Assembly: GCF_028372415.1 (NCBI RefSeq)
Contig: NC_092875.1
Span: forward strand, 57,276,919-57,340,918
Reading direction: 5' to 3'
Origin: Notamacropus eugenii
Taxonomy: Eukaryota > Chordata > Mammalia > Diprotodontia > Macropodidae
DNA: 64,000 nt
Shown here piece by piece: positions 9,001-22,000 of the stretch; position 1 is the stretch's first letter, and every line of letters starts with the position of its first letter. A program made the position numbers and the translations under genes. A model generated the notes under the pieces. That model did not search any database and was not told the origin of the DNA. It saw only the letters and a list, made by a program, of their open reading frames with translations.

Positions 9001-10880
9001 TAAATGGCATATGAAAGAAATTTTGAAGACAAAAAAATAGGGATCTTGCCCATCAGCTTAGGCTTGCTAAATAACAAAAGATGGAGGCAAAAGCAGGCTA
9101 CTAAGAAATATAGAATTATGGCAGGATCCTGAAAGAGGAGTACCACTTGTCCTAAGGACAGTCAAAGACAGGATAGAGCTGATATTTATAATTGGTAAGA
9201 TGACTGGGTTATGGAGAAGAGGTAGGAGCTATTCAACTTTTCCTTTACTTCTACTTTATCTGTCAAATAGAATGATCTTTCATGTAGCATGAACCAGACA
9301 AAAACAAATAATAGAGAGCTGCTACCTAAGATGAGTTTTGAGAACTGGCAGATGTAATTATTGAGTCACTATCAGTGATAGGCTCCCATTTTTTTTTAAA
9401 GGGAAGTTAATATAATTCTGCAAATCATAGGTCAATTGGTTTGACTTTGATTCCTGGTAACATTTCTAAGCACATTGTTAAAGAGAAAGTTTATGAATAT
9501 CTTAAGAAAGTTGTGATCACAAATATTCAAAGTAAGTTAACCAATAGGTCACAAAACTTTTTATCCTCTCTTTTCATTATGAGTTCTTTCTTGTTTTTAA
9601 ATTATTAAGAACTGCTAAGAAAACTGGAAATGAGTCTGGTGAAAAAAAGGTAATATCTTATGCTACATACTTCCCTTGATTCCACATACTACAATTCTAA
9701 ATGGATAAAAAAAAATCTTAAGCATTAAAAAATTACATTGGAGAAAAAGTAAGAAAGCATAAAAGACAAAGCCATCTTGCTCACATAAAATATAAGAACT
9801 TTAGGACAAATTAAAATAATCCATCGAGAGTCAGAAGAATACATAAAAATTGGGAGGGAAATCTTTGTATTAAGTATTTACTTAAAGTTGCTGACTCTAG
9901 AGACAATTGACACTAATCTGTGAGATTGAACTATTCCACAAACAGAAAGGAAATGTACCAAGGAATTGGATATAAAAACTATGGTATATAAATAAGAAGA
10001 ACTATTATTGCACTATAGGGATTGATACATATAAAGCATAGTGAAATGTAGATTTGTTTGAAGTGATTCAATATATTGTCTACAACAATGTGAAAACAAC
10101 ATTGAGAACAAAAAGTTCAAATACAATAATCAGTGTTAGTATACTATTATTGTTAAAATCTACTCTACCTTTTTAAGTGATATTTTAGGAAATGTTTTTT
10201 GCGTGTGTCTGGTAGAGGTCATTTGGATATATTTTTGTGAAGTATGTTGTGTCAGACAACAAAATCAGTTTAAAAAATTTTAAGATTCAGGCATGGGAGA
10301 CTAACCTGCCTTCCTTTTTTAACAGGATTATTGAGTTAGTAGTACGAGTTCAGTTCAATTTTGGCTCAGCATTTGAAAATGTCTTGATATTCTTCTGGAA
10401 AGGATGGAGATAAGTGGGCAACTATACTAGATCATCGCATGATTAGGTAGGATTGGAAACCACTGGAAGCTTCCTGCCAACCTGCCATTAGAGCATTAAC
10501 TCTTTCAGTTTGGCCATTTTGTAACATATCTAATGCTATAAGGTGGCACACATCTCTTTTTCTTTTCCACAAGAATATTGTGATATACTTTATTGTACTC
10601 TTTGCAAAAACCTATGTAAACTGTATCTATGGCATTCCTCCGATCTACTAGTTTAGTATCATGTTCAGAAAAGCAAATAAAGTTTACATTATCTCTCACA
10701 AAACCATAGTGGCTCTTTGTGATGACCTCTTTCCATTGAAGTCATTAGCACTGTCAAATGGCTTGGCATCAGAAATTATTAAAATTTTATTGGTGGAAAT
10801 GATATTCAAGAGATTTTACTACGTGCTTTGTTGGTGCACCCTAAAGGTCATGGGATGTTTCTTGCAGCAGAAACCTGTGT
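9001..10880. other. No gene or repeat recognised
   Basis: AT-rich intergenic sequence. A few L1-like words occur near 9.7-10.1 kb, but nothing is clear enough to call. No coding frame of note. Confidence 0.45.
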
Positions 10881-10884
10881 GTGT

Positions 10885-11005
10885 TGTCTCCCCTACTAGA
10901 ACGTGAATTCCCTACTTCCAGGGAGTAGGGAATATCTGTTGTTTGTATCCCCAACACTTAGCACACAGTGCTTTTTGCACATACTAAATACTTAATACTT
11001 TTTCA
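10885..11005 (+). repeat. L2 LINE 3' end
   Basis: 'cccctactagaacgtgaatt', 'atccccaacacttagcacac' and 'ctaaatacttaatac' form a degraded L2 tail. Confidence 0.55.
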
Positions 11006-11131
11006 TCCATTCAGTAAAAAAAAGTTTGAATTAGGTGGATGTATTCAGTTTTTGGTATATGATAGTTGAAGTAATCTTAATACACAGAATTTGGAAGAGA
11101 ACATGTATACCCATGTTTTAAAGGGCAGCCT

Positions 11132-13025
11132 AGAGAGGTGGAGACAAGATGGTGGAGAAAAGGCCAGGACTTGCCTGAGATCTTCACCCAAACCTCTCCA
11201 AATACCTTTAAAAAAAGATTCTAAACAAATTCTAGAGCAGCAGAACTCACAAAAAGATGGAGTAAAACAAATTTCTAGTCCGAGACAAAAGGCTGGCAGG
11301 AAAATTCTCTTGAACCTGGGTGGGAGAGGAATAGAATCCAGCATAGGCCTTGCCAGCACAGATAAGGCCCCATCAAACTACAAGCAGGTCTTGGGAGTCA
11401 CTGAGTCAGCAGCCATGGCTACTTCTGGAGTTCTCTCAGCTCATAAACTGTAAGGGGGTTGAACAACTGGTCAGAAGTAAATTACAGGGGTCTTTTTGCT
11501 AGCTCTGAAGCAGGACTCTGGTGCTTTGCCCATACTTGGATCCAGGTCTCAGTCCTGGGTGCTAGTCCTAGAGTGGAGGAGGAACACTTGCATAGCAGAG
11601 CTTGTCACCACAGTGGAGGGGGGACCCTCCTCACAGTTGCAGGGCAAAAAAAGGGTACTTGTGGTCATTCACAGACCACAGCACAGGCCAAGAGAGTAAT
11701 GAACACCTCAACTTGGATCATACCACCTTCTTCTGAGGTAGAAAACTTACAGGGCCCTAGAAGTATCTCTGAAAACAGCTGCACAAAACCCTCCCTCCAC
11801 CCTGGAAGCAGAGACCTACTTTAACAAAGACTCAAAACTCAAGTTATAGGCTGGGAAAATGAGCAAACAACAGGGAAAAAACCCTCTAATTATAGAAAGT
11901 TATGGTGACAAGGAAGATCAAAACACTTAGAAGAAGGCAACAAAGTCAAAGCTCTATCATCCAAAGCCTCCAAGAAAAATATGAATTGGTCTCAGGCTAT
12001 GGAAGAACTCAAAAAGAATTTTGAAAATCAAGTAAAAGAAGTAATGGGAAAATTGGGAAAACAAAAGAGTGATGCAAGGAAATCATGAAAAATGAGTCAA
12101 CTGCTTGGTAAAGGTGACACACACACAAAAATACTGAAGAAAATAACACCCTATAAAACATACCAGGGCAAATGGTGAAAGAGGTACAAAAAGCCACTGA
12201 GGAGAAGAATGCCTTAAAAAGCAGAATTGGTCAAATGGAAAAAGCGGTACAAAAGCTAACTGAAGAAAATAATTCCTTAAAAATTAGAATGAAGCAAATG
12301 GAAACTAATGACTTTATGAGAAATCAAGATAAAATCACATAAATCCAAATCACATAAAACCAAAAGAATGAAAAAATAGCATTGTGAAATATCTCATTGG
12401 AAAAACAACTAACCTGGAAAATAGATCCAGGAGAGATCATTTTAAAGTTATTGAATTACCTGAAAGACATGATCAAAAAAAGTGTAGACATCATCTTTCA
12501 ATAAGTTATCAAGGAAAAGTGACCTGATATTCTGGAACCAGAGGATAAAATAGAAATTGAAAGAATCTGCTGATCATATCCTGAAAGAGATCCAAAAATG
12601 AAAACTCCCAGGAATATTATAGCCAAATTTCAGAGTTCCTAGGTCAAGGAGAAAATAATGCAAGCAGTCAGAAAAAAACAATGCAAGTGTCATGGAGCCA
12701 GGATTTAGCAGCTTCTACATGGCTTGGAATATGAAATTCCAGAGGATAAAGGAGCTACTATTAACAAAAAGAATCACCCAGCAAAATTGATATAATCCTT
12801 CAGGAAAAAATGGACATTCAAAGATATAGAGGACTTTCAAGGATTCTTGATGAAAAGACCAGAGTGGAATAGAAAATCTGACTTTTAGATACAAGATTCA
12901 AGAGAAACATAAAAAGGGAAATAGAAAAGGGAAATCATAAGAGACTTAATAAGGTTAAACTGTTTACATTCCTACATTGGAAAATGATATTTGTAAGTCA
13001 TAAGACCTTTCTTATTATCGGGGTA

Positions 13026-13090
<65 letters not shown>

Positions 13091-14570
13091 AATGAGGGAA
13101 AAGGTGTGGGTTGAATTTGAAGGGATGACACCTAAAAAATAAAATTAAGGTGTGAGAGAAATGTACTTTCAAGAAAGAGAAAGGGAGAGGTAGAATGAGG
13201 GTAAATTATCTCACATAAAAGGGGTAAGAAAAAGCTTTAATAGTGGAGGGGCAGAAGAGGGAGTTTGGCAGAGGGGGAACTTGAGGGGGAGTGAGTGATC
13301 CTTGCTTTCATCAGAATTGACTCAAAGAGGGAATAACATACACACTCAATTGGGTATAGAAATCTATCTTACCCTACAGGAAAGTAGGAAGGGAAGGGAA
13401 TAAGAGAAGGGGGTTTGTGATAGAAGGAAGAGCAGATTGCAGGAGAGGGTAGTCAGAAACAAAACTCTTTTGAAGAGGAACAGGGTGAAAGGAGAGAGAC
13501 AGAATAAAATAAATGGAGGGGAATAGGACAGAGGGAAATACAGTTAGCACTAGTAACTGTGGGAAAAAATTTGAAGCAAGTTTCTCTGATATAAGGCCTC
13601 ATTTCTCAAACAAATTGAGAACTGAGTCAAATTTATAAAATTAGGAGTCACTTCACAATTGATAAATGATCAAAAGATATGATTAGTTTTCAGATGAAGT
13701 AATCAAAGTTATCCATAGCCACATGAAACTATAACTCCCTATTGAATAAAGAAATGCAAGTTAAAACAATTTTGAATTACTACCTACCATCTATTAGATT
13801 GGCTAATTGGACAGTAAAGGCAAATGACAAATATTGGAAGGGATATGGGAAAAAATGAGACAATAATGCATTGTTGATGATGTTCTTATTCTGTAGAGCA
13901 AATTGGGGCTATGCCCAAAGGGCTATAAAACCATGCATACCACTACTGTACCCCCAAAAGAGATAAAAAAACAAAAAAGAACGTTGTATTAGGTACAAAA
14001 ATGTAGCAGTTCTTTCCCAGGAGCAAAGAATTGGAAACTGGCTGAAAAAATTGTGGTATGTGATTATGATGAAATACTATTGTGCTGTGGGCATTGATGA
14101 ATAGGATGATCTCCAAAAAACCTGGAAAGAGCTACATGAGTTGATAATGTACTGTGTACAAAGTAACAGCAATATTGTAAGATGATCAGCTGTGAATTAC
14201 TTAGCTATTCTTAGCAATGCAGTGATCCAAGACAACTCTGAAAGACTTGTGATGAAAAATGCTGTCCATCCCCAAACAAACAAACAAACAAAACCTGATG
14301 GTGTCTGAATACAGATTGAAGCATATTTTTTTTTTTTGCTTTACTTTTTTGAGCTTTTTTTTGTCTTTCTTTTTCCCCTAACATGACTGTTCTGGAAATA
14401 TTTTTCATGACTACATATGTATAACCTATATCAAATTGCCTTCTCAATTTGGAGTGGGGGTGGGGAGGGAGAGAATTTAGAACTCAAAGTTTTAAAAATG
14501 AATATTAAAAATTGACTTTAGACGTATTTGGGGAAAAGTACTAAATAAATTGAAAAAAATTATTTTAAAA
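11132..14570 (+). mobile_element. ORF1-only L1 derivative (HAL1-type) with target-site duplication
   Basis: A 3.4 kb element with an L1-type 5' leader ('gacaagatggtggaga', 'ccaggacttgcctgag'). This is followed by a broken ORF1 (coiled-coil codons near 12.0-12.35 kb, RNA-binding part near 12.4-12.9 kb), an inter-ORF stretch, and then directly the L1 3' UTR and A-rich tail. No endonuclease or reverse-transcriptase region is present, which is the HAL1 (half-L1) arrangement. It is flanked by a near-perfect 12-base duplication, AAAGGGCAGCCT (11120-11131) and AAAGGGCTGCCT (14571-14582), so the whole unit was inserted by retrotransposition. ORF1 carries many stops and cannot be expressed. Confidence 0.8.
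13030..13090 (+). repeat. (AT)n-(GTAT)n microsatellite
   Basis: About 18 AT units followed by about six GTAT units, inside the HAL1-type element. Confidence 0.95.
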
Positions 14571-14582
14571 AAAGGGCTGCCT

Positions 14583-15364
14583 TGAAATTAAGTTTCAAGT
14601 GAGAGTTTAAAAGGTTCAAAGACAATAGAGGATTGATTTTCTCATCTTGATACCTGCTGTATCCCAGAATAACTGAAGGCCAGCTGCTTTGGGTCATACT
14701 TTTCCCTTGTTGAAAAATTTAACCCCTACTCTACTACTCATTTATGCCATCCTTAATCTGTAAAATTTATGTACATAGATCAGATAGCATTTGGGGGGAT
14801 ATTATTGTAAAAACAGTACTACACTGGGAAGCAATTCTAACTCTCACTAGCTAGCAATGTAATCTTTGACAATTAACCAACTGACCTATTTCCTCATTTG
14901 TAAGATGAATGTGTGAAATGAATTATTTTGAAAGTCTGAAATTCTGTGTAAGTCTACTATTCCAGTGTTCCTATTAAAACAAGAGAATTAGTTGTACATC
15001 CCCCTACTAAGCCACTATCTACCTGAGGTTAAAAGGAGAGATAGCTACAAACTCCATTAAGTAAGGCATAAAGTTATTAGCTTCTCATTTAAGTGCTTTT
15101 TATAGCATCAGTCAGAGAAGTAGGCCTTTATCTACCTCTTAACTTTTCAGTTTTTAACACCATTACTAAAATGTTCAAGAACTGATGGCTGTACCAGCAC
15201 AATGAAATAACCTGCATTTGCATAAGCCATCCCAAGAATCTGGGAATACACTCCCTTTCATCTTCACCTTCTGAATCCTCCTCTGTTAAGACCAAAATCT
15301 AGTTGGTACCTTCCCCAAATCTCCAGTTGAAATACCTCACCCTCAGTCACCCCCTACTTTATTT
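14583..15364. other. No gene or repeat recognised
   Basis: AT-rich intergenic sequence with no convincing repeat or coding frame. Confidence 0.45.
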
Positions 15365-15485
15365 TCGTGAGTGTATTTCCCTCAAGAAATATATATTCTT
15401 CCTGAGAGCAGTAACTGTCATTTTTAATTATACTTATCCCTCAGTGTATAGTTAAGTATTTTATACATGTTTCTGAACTGACTCA
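15365..15485 (+). repeat. Degraded L2 3' end
   Basis: 'ttcttcctgagagcagtaact' followed by 'ccctcagtgtatagttaagtat' and 'ctgaactgactc' fits a worn L2 tail. Confidence 0.4.
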
Positions 15486-15554
15486 AAATTATGTGAATAA
15501 TTACTCTTACAATACACTACAAAGATTACTTAGTAGACAAGTATAGCATAGATA

Positions 15555-15640
15555 AAGCGTTTCCTGAGAATGGACTATGTGTCAGGAACTGTACTAAGTG
15601 CTGGAGCAACAAACAAGACAGTCCCTACCCTGTTGCCAGA
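15555..15640 (+). repeat. Old mammalian repeat, family not assigned
   Basis: Same 'ctatgtgtcagga..tgtactaagtgctgg' pattern as at 7.44 kb. Confidence 0.45.
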
Positions 15641-16544
15641 GAATTTTATTGTGGAAAAATAAAGGGGTGCTGGAGATGGGATATAGGCGGATGGCGTGGA
15701 AAGGGCCAGGAAGTGGCATGGAGGTCTGGATCTGAACAAGCTTAGGTACTCATTCACTCTCAGAGCCTGGTGTTCCAGAGGCCAAGGTCGGGGTTCTGCC
15801 CTTCCAATATCAGCCTCCTCTATTTACTATTTTAACTGAACTTCACTATGGCAGAACTGCTAGTGAGATCGGCAGCCAAGGTAAAATGAGTAGTTAATAC
15901 TAGGGATGATATGTACTTGGTTATAATTCTGCCTTTGTTGCATTTGGTCTTCAATTCCTTCACTTTCAAGGTCTAGTCAGAGAAAGCCCATACCTATAGC
16001 ATCTTTATAGAAAGATTATAAATAAGGCAGTTGTTCCTATCTGGAGAGTCTCCCAGGTTTATTAGTAAAATCACAGTGGATGAAGCCTATCAGTTGCTTG
16101 AGGGCTTCAGAAGGGTTTTTCCCTGTTATCATCCAGACCTTTAAAACACATTTTTGGGCAGTCCCATTCAGGCAGTCCTTACATTTGTAGTATCTGTGTA
16201 TAATCCCACCAGGAAGTTATGCAGTAATGTAGACATGCTTTTCAAACAGATTTGGCCACTGTATACTTCTAGGTTTGAAATATAGTGATGGAGTCTATAA
16301 ATATTAGGCTAAGAATATGGAATGCCTTTGGGATGAAATGCCAGGGGGGGGCAAGGGAAATCTTATAGCATAATATAATAATTCATACTAAAAAAATTGC
16401 TGATGCATATCTTCATTTTTAATATTTTGAGTATTAAGATATCACCAGCATGAAAAAATTCTCACAGAACTCTTCTAATGTAGAACATCAGTGCTACCTG
16501 AAGCACTTGGGAAATGTTGCCCTAAAGGGAATGGTACTGTCTAG
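15641..16544. other. No gene or repeat recognised
   Basis: Intergenic, with no recognisable repeat or gene. Confidence 0.4.
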
Positions 16545-16790
16545 TATCAGTAGTAATAATTTACATTTATAGAGCTTTTCAGATTTCACTCCTTCTAGTG
16601 ACATGGGCAGTTCTTAGTGTTACTACCCCTACTTTATAGAGGAAAAAGCAGACTAAGGTTAATTAACTTGACCTCTGTCACAGCGTTAGCAAGTACCAGA
16701 GGCAAGATTTGAATCCAGACGACCTGACTTAAGCCTAATGCCTTTTCCGTTACGCTAGACCACCTCCCCTAACCATAGAGGTCCCTAATT
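16545..16790 (-). repeat. MIR SINE, antisense, near full length
   Basis: 'cctactttatagaggaaaa', 'acctctgtcacagcgttagc', 'gatttgaatccagacgacct' and 'cgttacgctagaccacctccc' follow the reverse-complement MIR order. Confidence 0.7.
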
Positions 16791-17444
16791 TTCAAGCAAT
16801 GTCAGAGAAACAACTGGCCTCCAAAAGGTTAAAAGGCAGTTTACGGCTGCTAAGGAAACCATTGTTACAGAATATTTTTATGTATTACTCTTTTTCACAG
16901 TACAACTCTGGGATTTGTTTTTGTATTGTGGGGGATCCAAATGTTTTTCTTGATATAAACCATGGGGACTAATCATTTCTTATGGTGTAAAACCTTAAGG
17001 AAAAGTTAATAGAAATCTAGTATTTCTACTTCTTTCTTTCTGAATAATGATTTCATTTGTTTTATATTTTTTAACTTATCACTTGTTTCTTCTTCCGATT
17101 AGGTGACAAACTACATGAGTACAAGCACCACTTCTGATTCTTTGTATCCTACACAGTGATTTGCATGTACATTTCAATAGGCATTGCAATCAATCATTTC
17201 CTTCTTTTACGATTTAGAAATTTGGTTGTTATTAGTGATATTTCCAATAAGCGAAACAATTCTAGATCTCAGTTAGTTCAAAATTACTTAAGACCAATAC
17301 TTCTTGTTTGATTCCCAGATTTGGTCAAAAGGATGAGTATGACAACTGGTTGAGTATTAATCCTTTGAAATATTTTAATGTTGCCTAACAAAAAAACTGT
17401 CTTCATATTAATTTCTGCTCTCAAGCTGGTAGAATCTCTTATGA
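16791..17444. other. No gene or repeat recognised
   Basis: AT-rich intergenic sequence; nothing called. Confidence 0.4.
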
Positions 17445-17935
17445 AAAGTACATTCCCAAAAAGAGCAAAGAAAAAAGTGGTCCATTTGTACCAAAATATT
17501 TGTAGCAGCTCTTTTCAGAGTAGACAGAAATGAAACTGTTGGGGATGGCCAAATAAATTATGGCATATGAATGTAATGGAATATTGTTATGTCAAAAGAA
17601 ATGATGAGTTTCAGGATCTCTATGAAAACATGAAGAGTGAAGGAAACAAAAATTGAACAATGAAAACATAAAGGGAAAACAACAACCTTTGAAGGACTTT
17701 AGAACTGTAATACAATGATAAATCCCTAGTCCAGAGGACTGAAGATGAAACATGTCCCTTATTTCCTACCAGAGAAGTGATGGACTTAAAATGTAGAGAC
17801 AGACATATACGTATTTTTGGAAATGGCCAGTGTGGGGATTTGTTTTGCCTTGGACTACGCATATTTCTTGTGAGGTTTTTCTTTTTCTTTTTTTGTCATT
17901 CAGTGGGGAGGAAGGGCAGTGGGCGATATAGTGTG
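17445..17935 (+). repeat. L1/HAL1 3' end
   Basis: 'ccatttgtaccaaaatatttgtagcagctctttt', 'ggccaaataaattatggcatatgaatgtaatgg' and 'acctacagag'-like words belong to the L1 3' UTR. Its A-rich tail appears to resume at 18.25-18.30 kb, after the SINE. Confidence 0.65.
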
Positions 17936-18245
17936 TGTTTGTCCTTTGTTGCTAAAGAAGACCATGCCATCAGAGAAATGATGACATGACTTGCACTTGA
18001 CTTTGTTTTGAGTGAGGGAGGGCTGTGCAGGTCACCAGCTTCACTTCTCCTCCAGAACCATCTGAATCCAGTGACCAGATATTCATCAGCATGACTGGAG
18101 ATGACCCAGGATGAGGCACTTGGGGTTAAGTGACTTGCCCAAGGTCACACAGCTAGTGAGTGTTAAGTGTCTGAGGTGAGATATGAACTCAGGTCCTCCT
18201 GACTCCTGCACTGGTGTTTTATCCACTGCACCACCTAGCTGTCCA
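17936..18245 (+). repeat. Marsupial SINE with MIR-type 3' part
   Basis: A 5' module ('gaagaccatgccatcagag', 'gagtgagggagggctg', 'actggagatgacccagg') is joined to 'taagtgacttgcccaaggtc', 'acacagctagtgag' and 'ccactgcaccacctagctg'. It shares its first part with the copy at 56.39 kb but has a different second part. Confidence 0.75.
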
Positions 18246-18319
18246 TGGGGGGATATAATAAGTACATGTAAAAAAGAATTATTTTGTAAAAAAAATAAAA
18301 TAAACGAACAGCTCAGGGG

Positions 18320-18650
18320 CCATATTTAGTGATGAAACCATCAAGTTTTATTTTTAAATGATGCTTTTCAATTGAAGGTCAAAAGGAGAACTATAGTTTT
18401 ATTATTTCTTAAGAAATATACAACTTTATGCAATCTTCAACCCAAAACAAAAGGATGTAGAAAGCATAGCACAACTAAGCAAATCTACAGAATACACCAG
18501 TGAAGCTGCCCTGATGGATCCCTTCTCTGAAATCCCATGTCTTCCAGCAACATACTTGAGTGCTGCATCCAAAGAAAAAACATCCATGGATTCTATAATA
18601 GTGCCCAATAAATCATCTTCACAGGAAAAAAAACAACAAAACCCAAAAAC
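18320..18650 (-). other. AKAP8: AKAP8 3' UTR
   Basis: Sequence after the AKAP8 stop codon down to the poly(A) region. Two AATAAA hexamers on the minus strand (18398-18403 and 18347-18352) lie about 250 and 300 bases past the stop. The exact cleavage site cannot be read. Confidence 0.6.
18347..18352 (-). terminator. AKAP8: Poly(A) signal AATAAA (AKAP8)
   Basis: Minus-strand AATAAA about 300 bases after the stop, followed by T/G-rich sequence. A second AATAAA at 18398-18403 could give a slightly shorter 3' end. Confidence 0.5.
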
Positions 18651-19088
18651 TTATTCAACCACAATCTCATCTTCTGATTCAGCACCAAAGTTTTCTATGT
18701 TGGCTTCTTTTTCATGAGCACTGACACTTCCCATGCCATTCCCCTCTGTGTCCAGCTCTCCACTCCGGCCATTGTCACTGCTGGTTCCTACACATGTATT
18801 CCCATTCTCACATATTGGTTTGTTTACTATTTCTTCTTCCAGTGGCTGACTAGAAATATCACCATTTCTAGTCTCATCAGTATCAACAGTGCTTTGTCCT
18901 TTGGTCCTCACTTCACTGTTCTCTTGTGGTGGGACTGCTTCTTCTCCATCGACTGCTCTGACTGCTGCAGCAATGACCTCTGCTAACACTGCTGTAACGA
19001 CCTCTTCAGCAGTCTCCCCTTTGTCTTCATCTCCTTCAACTTCAACTCCATCTGGATCCACTATTTCATCTGTGAAGGGATCTTCACC
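18651..19088 (-). CDS. AKAP8: AKAP8 last coding exon L with RII-binding helix (438 bp)
   Basis: Begins [14 protein letters not shown] and ends ESEDEIVVE then TAA at 18651-18653. Codons 28-48 of the exon (18945-19007) encode the amphipathic helix [20 protein letters not shown], which matches the PKA RII-anchoring helix of human AKAP8 with its hydrophobic face kept. The rest is acidic and low in complexity. The acceptor is attcaccaag. Confidence 0.96.
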   Translation of the reverse strand, partial: GEDPFTDEIVDPDGVEVEGDEDKGETAEEVVTAVLAEVIAAAVRAVDGEEAVPPQENSEVRTKGQSTVDTDETRNGDISSQPLEEEIVNKPICENGNTCVGTSSDNGRSGELDTEGNGMGSVSAHEKEANIENFGAESEDEIVVE

Positions 19089-22000
19089 CTTGGTGAATGA
19101 ATAGAAACAATGTTAGTGACCTGTCGTAGAAAACAGAACACAAAGAACAGCCAGAAACCTTCAAAATAATCATGTTAGGGCCTAAGCTGTTGGATCTAGT
19201 TAGAAAAACCTAAGACTTTACCTCCTAAAACATATGAAGTAGAATAACAAAGAGTCCAAATGAGATCATACTGCTAAGGCAGTTAAATTTTGGGAAAAAA
19301 GTCTTTTCTAATAACAGTTTTGTAAACATATATAAATTCCTTACCCCCCCCCAAAAAAAATCAGAACCACATCTTGTGAGAGATGTAACTCTACAAAAAT
19401 ATTGTAAAATAAATAAATGACCTTTTGGTAAAAATTACAAGAACCTGTACCTAATGGTTTCATGGGTGGATTTATAGCACCCACTTATCTTTAACACTTG
19501 CATTTGAAAACAAAAGACATTATGGACTATTACAAATAGGGTTAGGAGTTTCTGTACTCAAAATATGGGGGGGGAAGATTCTAAAAATATTTTTTCTTTC
19601 TGTTTCCTTTCAAATTTAGGATCAGAACATGAAATTAATTTTTAATTTTCTATTTAAATAATTATTTCTAAATATATTTAAATTAATTGAACGCTCAAAT
19701 CTGAACCTGACTTGAGTCATATTTTTTGCATATCCTAAGACATACACACAAATGCTTGAGTATACGTGGAGGACTGTAAGAATTATTGACAAGAAATGAA
19801 TCCATACTTTAATAACGGAAAAAAGACAGAAACAAGGACTATAAAATGATACATTTTTAAAAGTCTTAATTTCTCAAACTGCACAAACTGGGCTAATCCA
19901 AGACTTCATTAAAAAGGCTCTAATCTAAATTTCCCAGTATATATTATTTGGCAAGACTGGAATTCTAATGACAAACAATGTGCTCCTTGATCATCTTTCC
20001 ACAAACTTCTCTCAAAGTCTGCATCTTCTGAATCCCAAAATTTATGAGAATAAATTGGAACTATGAGATAAGCCATCTACTCAGAATAGTCTGAGAATTT
20101 TTAAAAGGATTACCTTAAAAACACTGTGAATGACATACAGAAGACTAACATTTTCACAGATAAACTTTCTAGACACATGAGAGTATTATGCTAGTCTACC
20201 ATAAAGTAGCAGAAATTTTCTCGTTTTCATGAGTGCATAGGTTGTTAACTTTAAAGCACTATATAACTTTAAATTATTTTTTATTATTATTTCAAGTTAT
20301 AGATAAAAACAAAAATCGCTAAGTTCTCTCAGAGAATCCCTAAGATCGGGGTGAAGTTTGTGCACATCTAAAACCCAGACACATACATCTTTCTAGAAAA
20401 TCAAATAATTGCCAAATATTGCATTGTAGATATGTCTACAGCAATGGACAATCCTGTTCTTTTCCCAAAGGTTCTGCCTACCCACTGACATGTCTTCCCC
20501 TTTCCCCAACCACAAACCTTGAGGTATTTTTCAAGCATTTTCACTATATGTCTGTTGTTCAAGACACTCTTAGCCACGTGTAGGCTTGTCTTCTTGAACT
20601 GTTCAGCAGCGAGCTACAGAGGAAGGCAAACAGAGATTACTTTTGGAAAACTTGCACTGAGGGAAAGGAAACAGATTATAGGTCTGCTGTAAAAGATTTA
20701 GGTTACCGAGGTACTTATCTGCACTGACAGGGGCAGTCTCCTCACTGAGAAATCAGTATAAGAATGACATTACAAGTCTTATTTAGAGGCAGCTGGATGG
20801 CACAGTGGATATAGCACTGGGCCTGAGGTCAGGAAGACCTGAGTTAAAATCAAGCATTACACACTTAAGTGTGACCCTGACAGAAAGTCACTTCACCTCT
20901 GCCTGCCTCAGTTTCCTCATCTGTAAGATGGGGATAATTATTATCCCCCCAAGCACTTACCTCCCAGGGTTGTTCTGAGTAAAAGTGCTTAGCACCATCC
21001 GTGGCTCATAATAAACACTAAATAATGTTAGCTATCATCTAAAAACAAACAAAGAATCATTCTTCTACAGAGGGAAGCAGTAGGACATGATGATAAGAAC
21101 ACTGGCCTTACAGTCAGAAGATCTGGGTTCAAATCTAGCTTAGCTATGCATCCTCAGGTAAGGTGCTTAACCTCTGATGTTCACGTTTTTTCTTGTTTCA
21201 AATGGGGTTGGGAGGAGAGGAAGAGCAAAGCTTTTTACATAATAAAAGCACTACAGAACTAATGAGTATTTATTTATATAGGCAGTCAGTCATCAAGGCA
21301 TGGAGATTGTTAAGCATGATAAGCATGGAGTTGTTAAGCAATCTGTTAGTATTGTTCAAGGTTAGTTCTGCAAGGTACCATGCTGGGTGCTGCAAATACA
21401 AGGACAAAAACTAAATATCCCAGCCTTCAAAGAACATATAGCATAATGCCTTCAGACATACATATCTTAGCAACTTAAAAATCAGGTTACAAGTAACACA
21501 TTTCCAGAAGATGGTAAAGAATCTTGTTAACTTTACATGAAGAAAACTCTCAATCGCATAAATCTCAACCAAGCCTTGGTAAAATATCTAACCTCAAATG
21601 ATAGGGTTAATTTTAGCCTATTTAAGCTTTTAAAATAAAAGCTCCTTTCTAACACAATCCCTCAAAAATGACCACAAGATGTTGTGATAATGAAAGAATA
21701 CCACAAGGATCAAGATTGTCATCAATTTTCTGCCTTCCACACCATAATATCTGATTTCAGAATAAAGCAGGGAACACTTACACGGCGGTTGTGATTGTGG
21801 TCGGCAGAATAAAGGTGTCGCTGAAGAAGATGGTGCTGAGCAGGAATTAGCATGTCACAAGCCATACAATGTGCAGCTTCAATCCTCTTAAAAAAGTGTT
21901 CCTGACCAATTCCTGTAAATCCAAATGAGGGTTGTTTAATCACTGCCCATATGATCAGAATTGATCATTTGTAGGGTTCTATGGCCACATAAATTTTATA

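Noticed and set aside
18714..19104. Plus-strand open frames over the AKAP8 last exon
   Set aside because: Antisense shadows of the real minus-strand coding exon.
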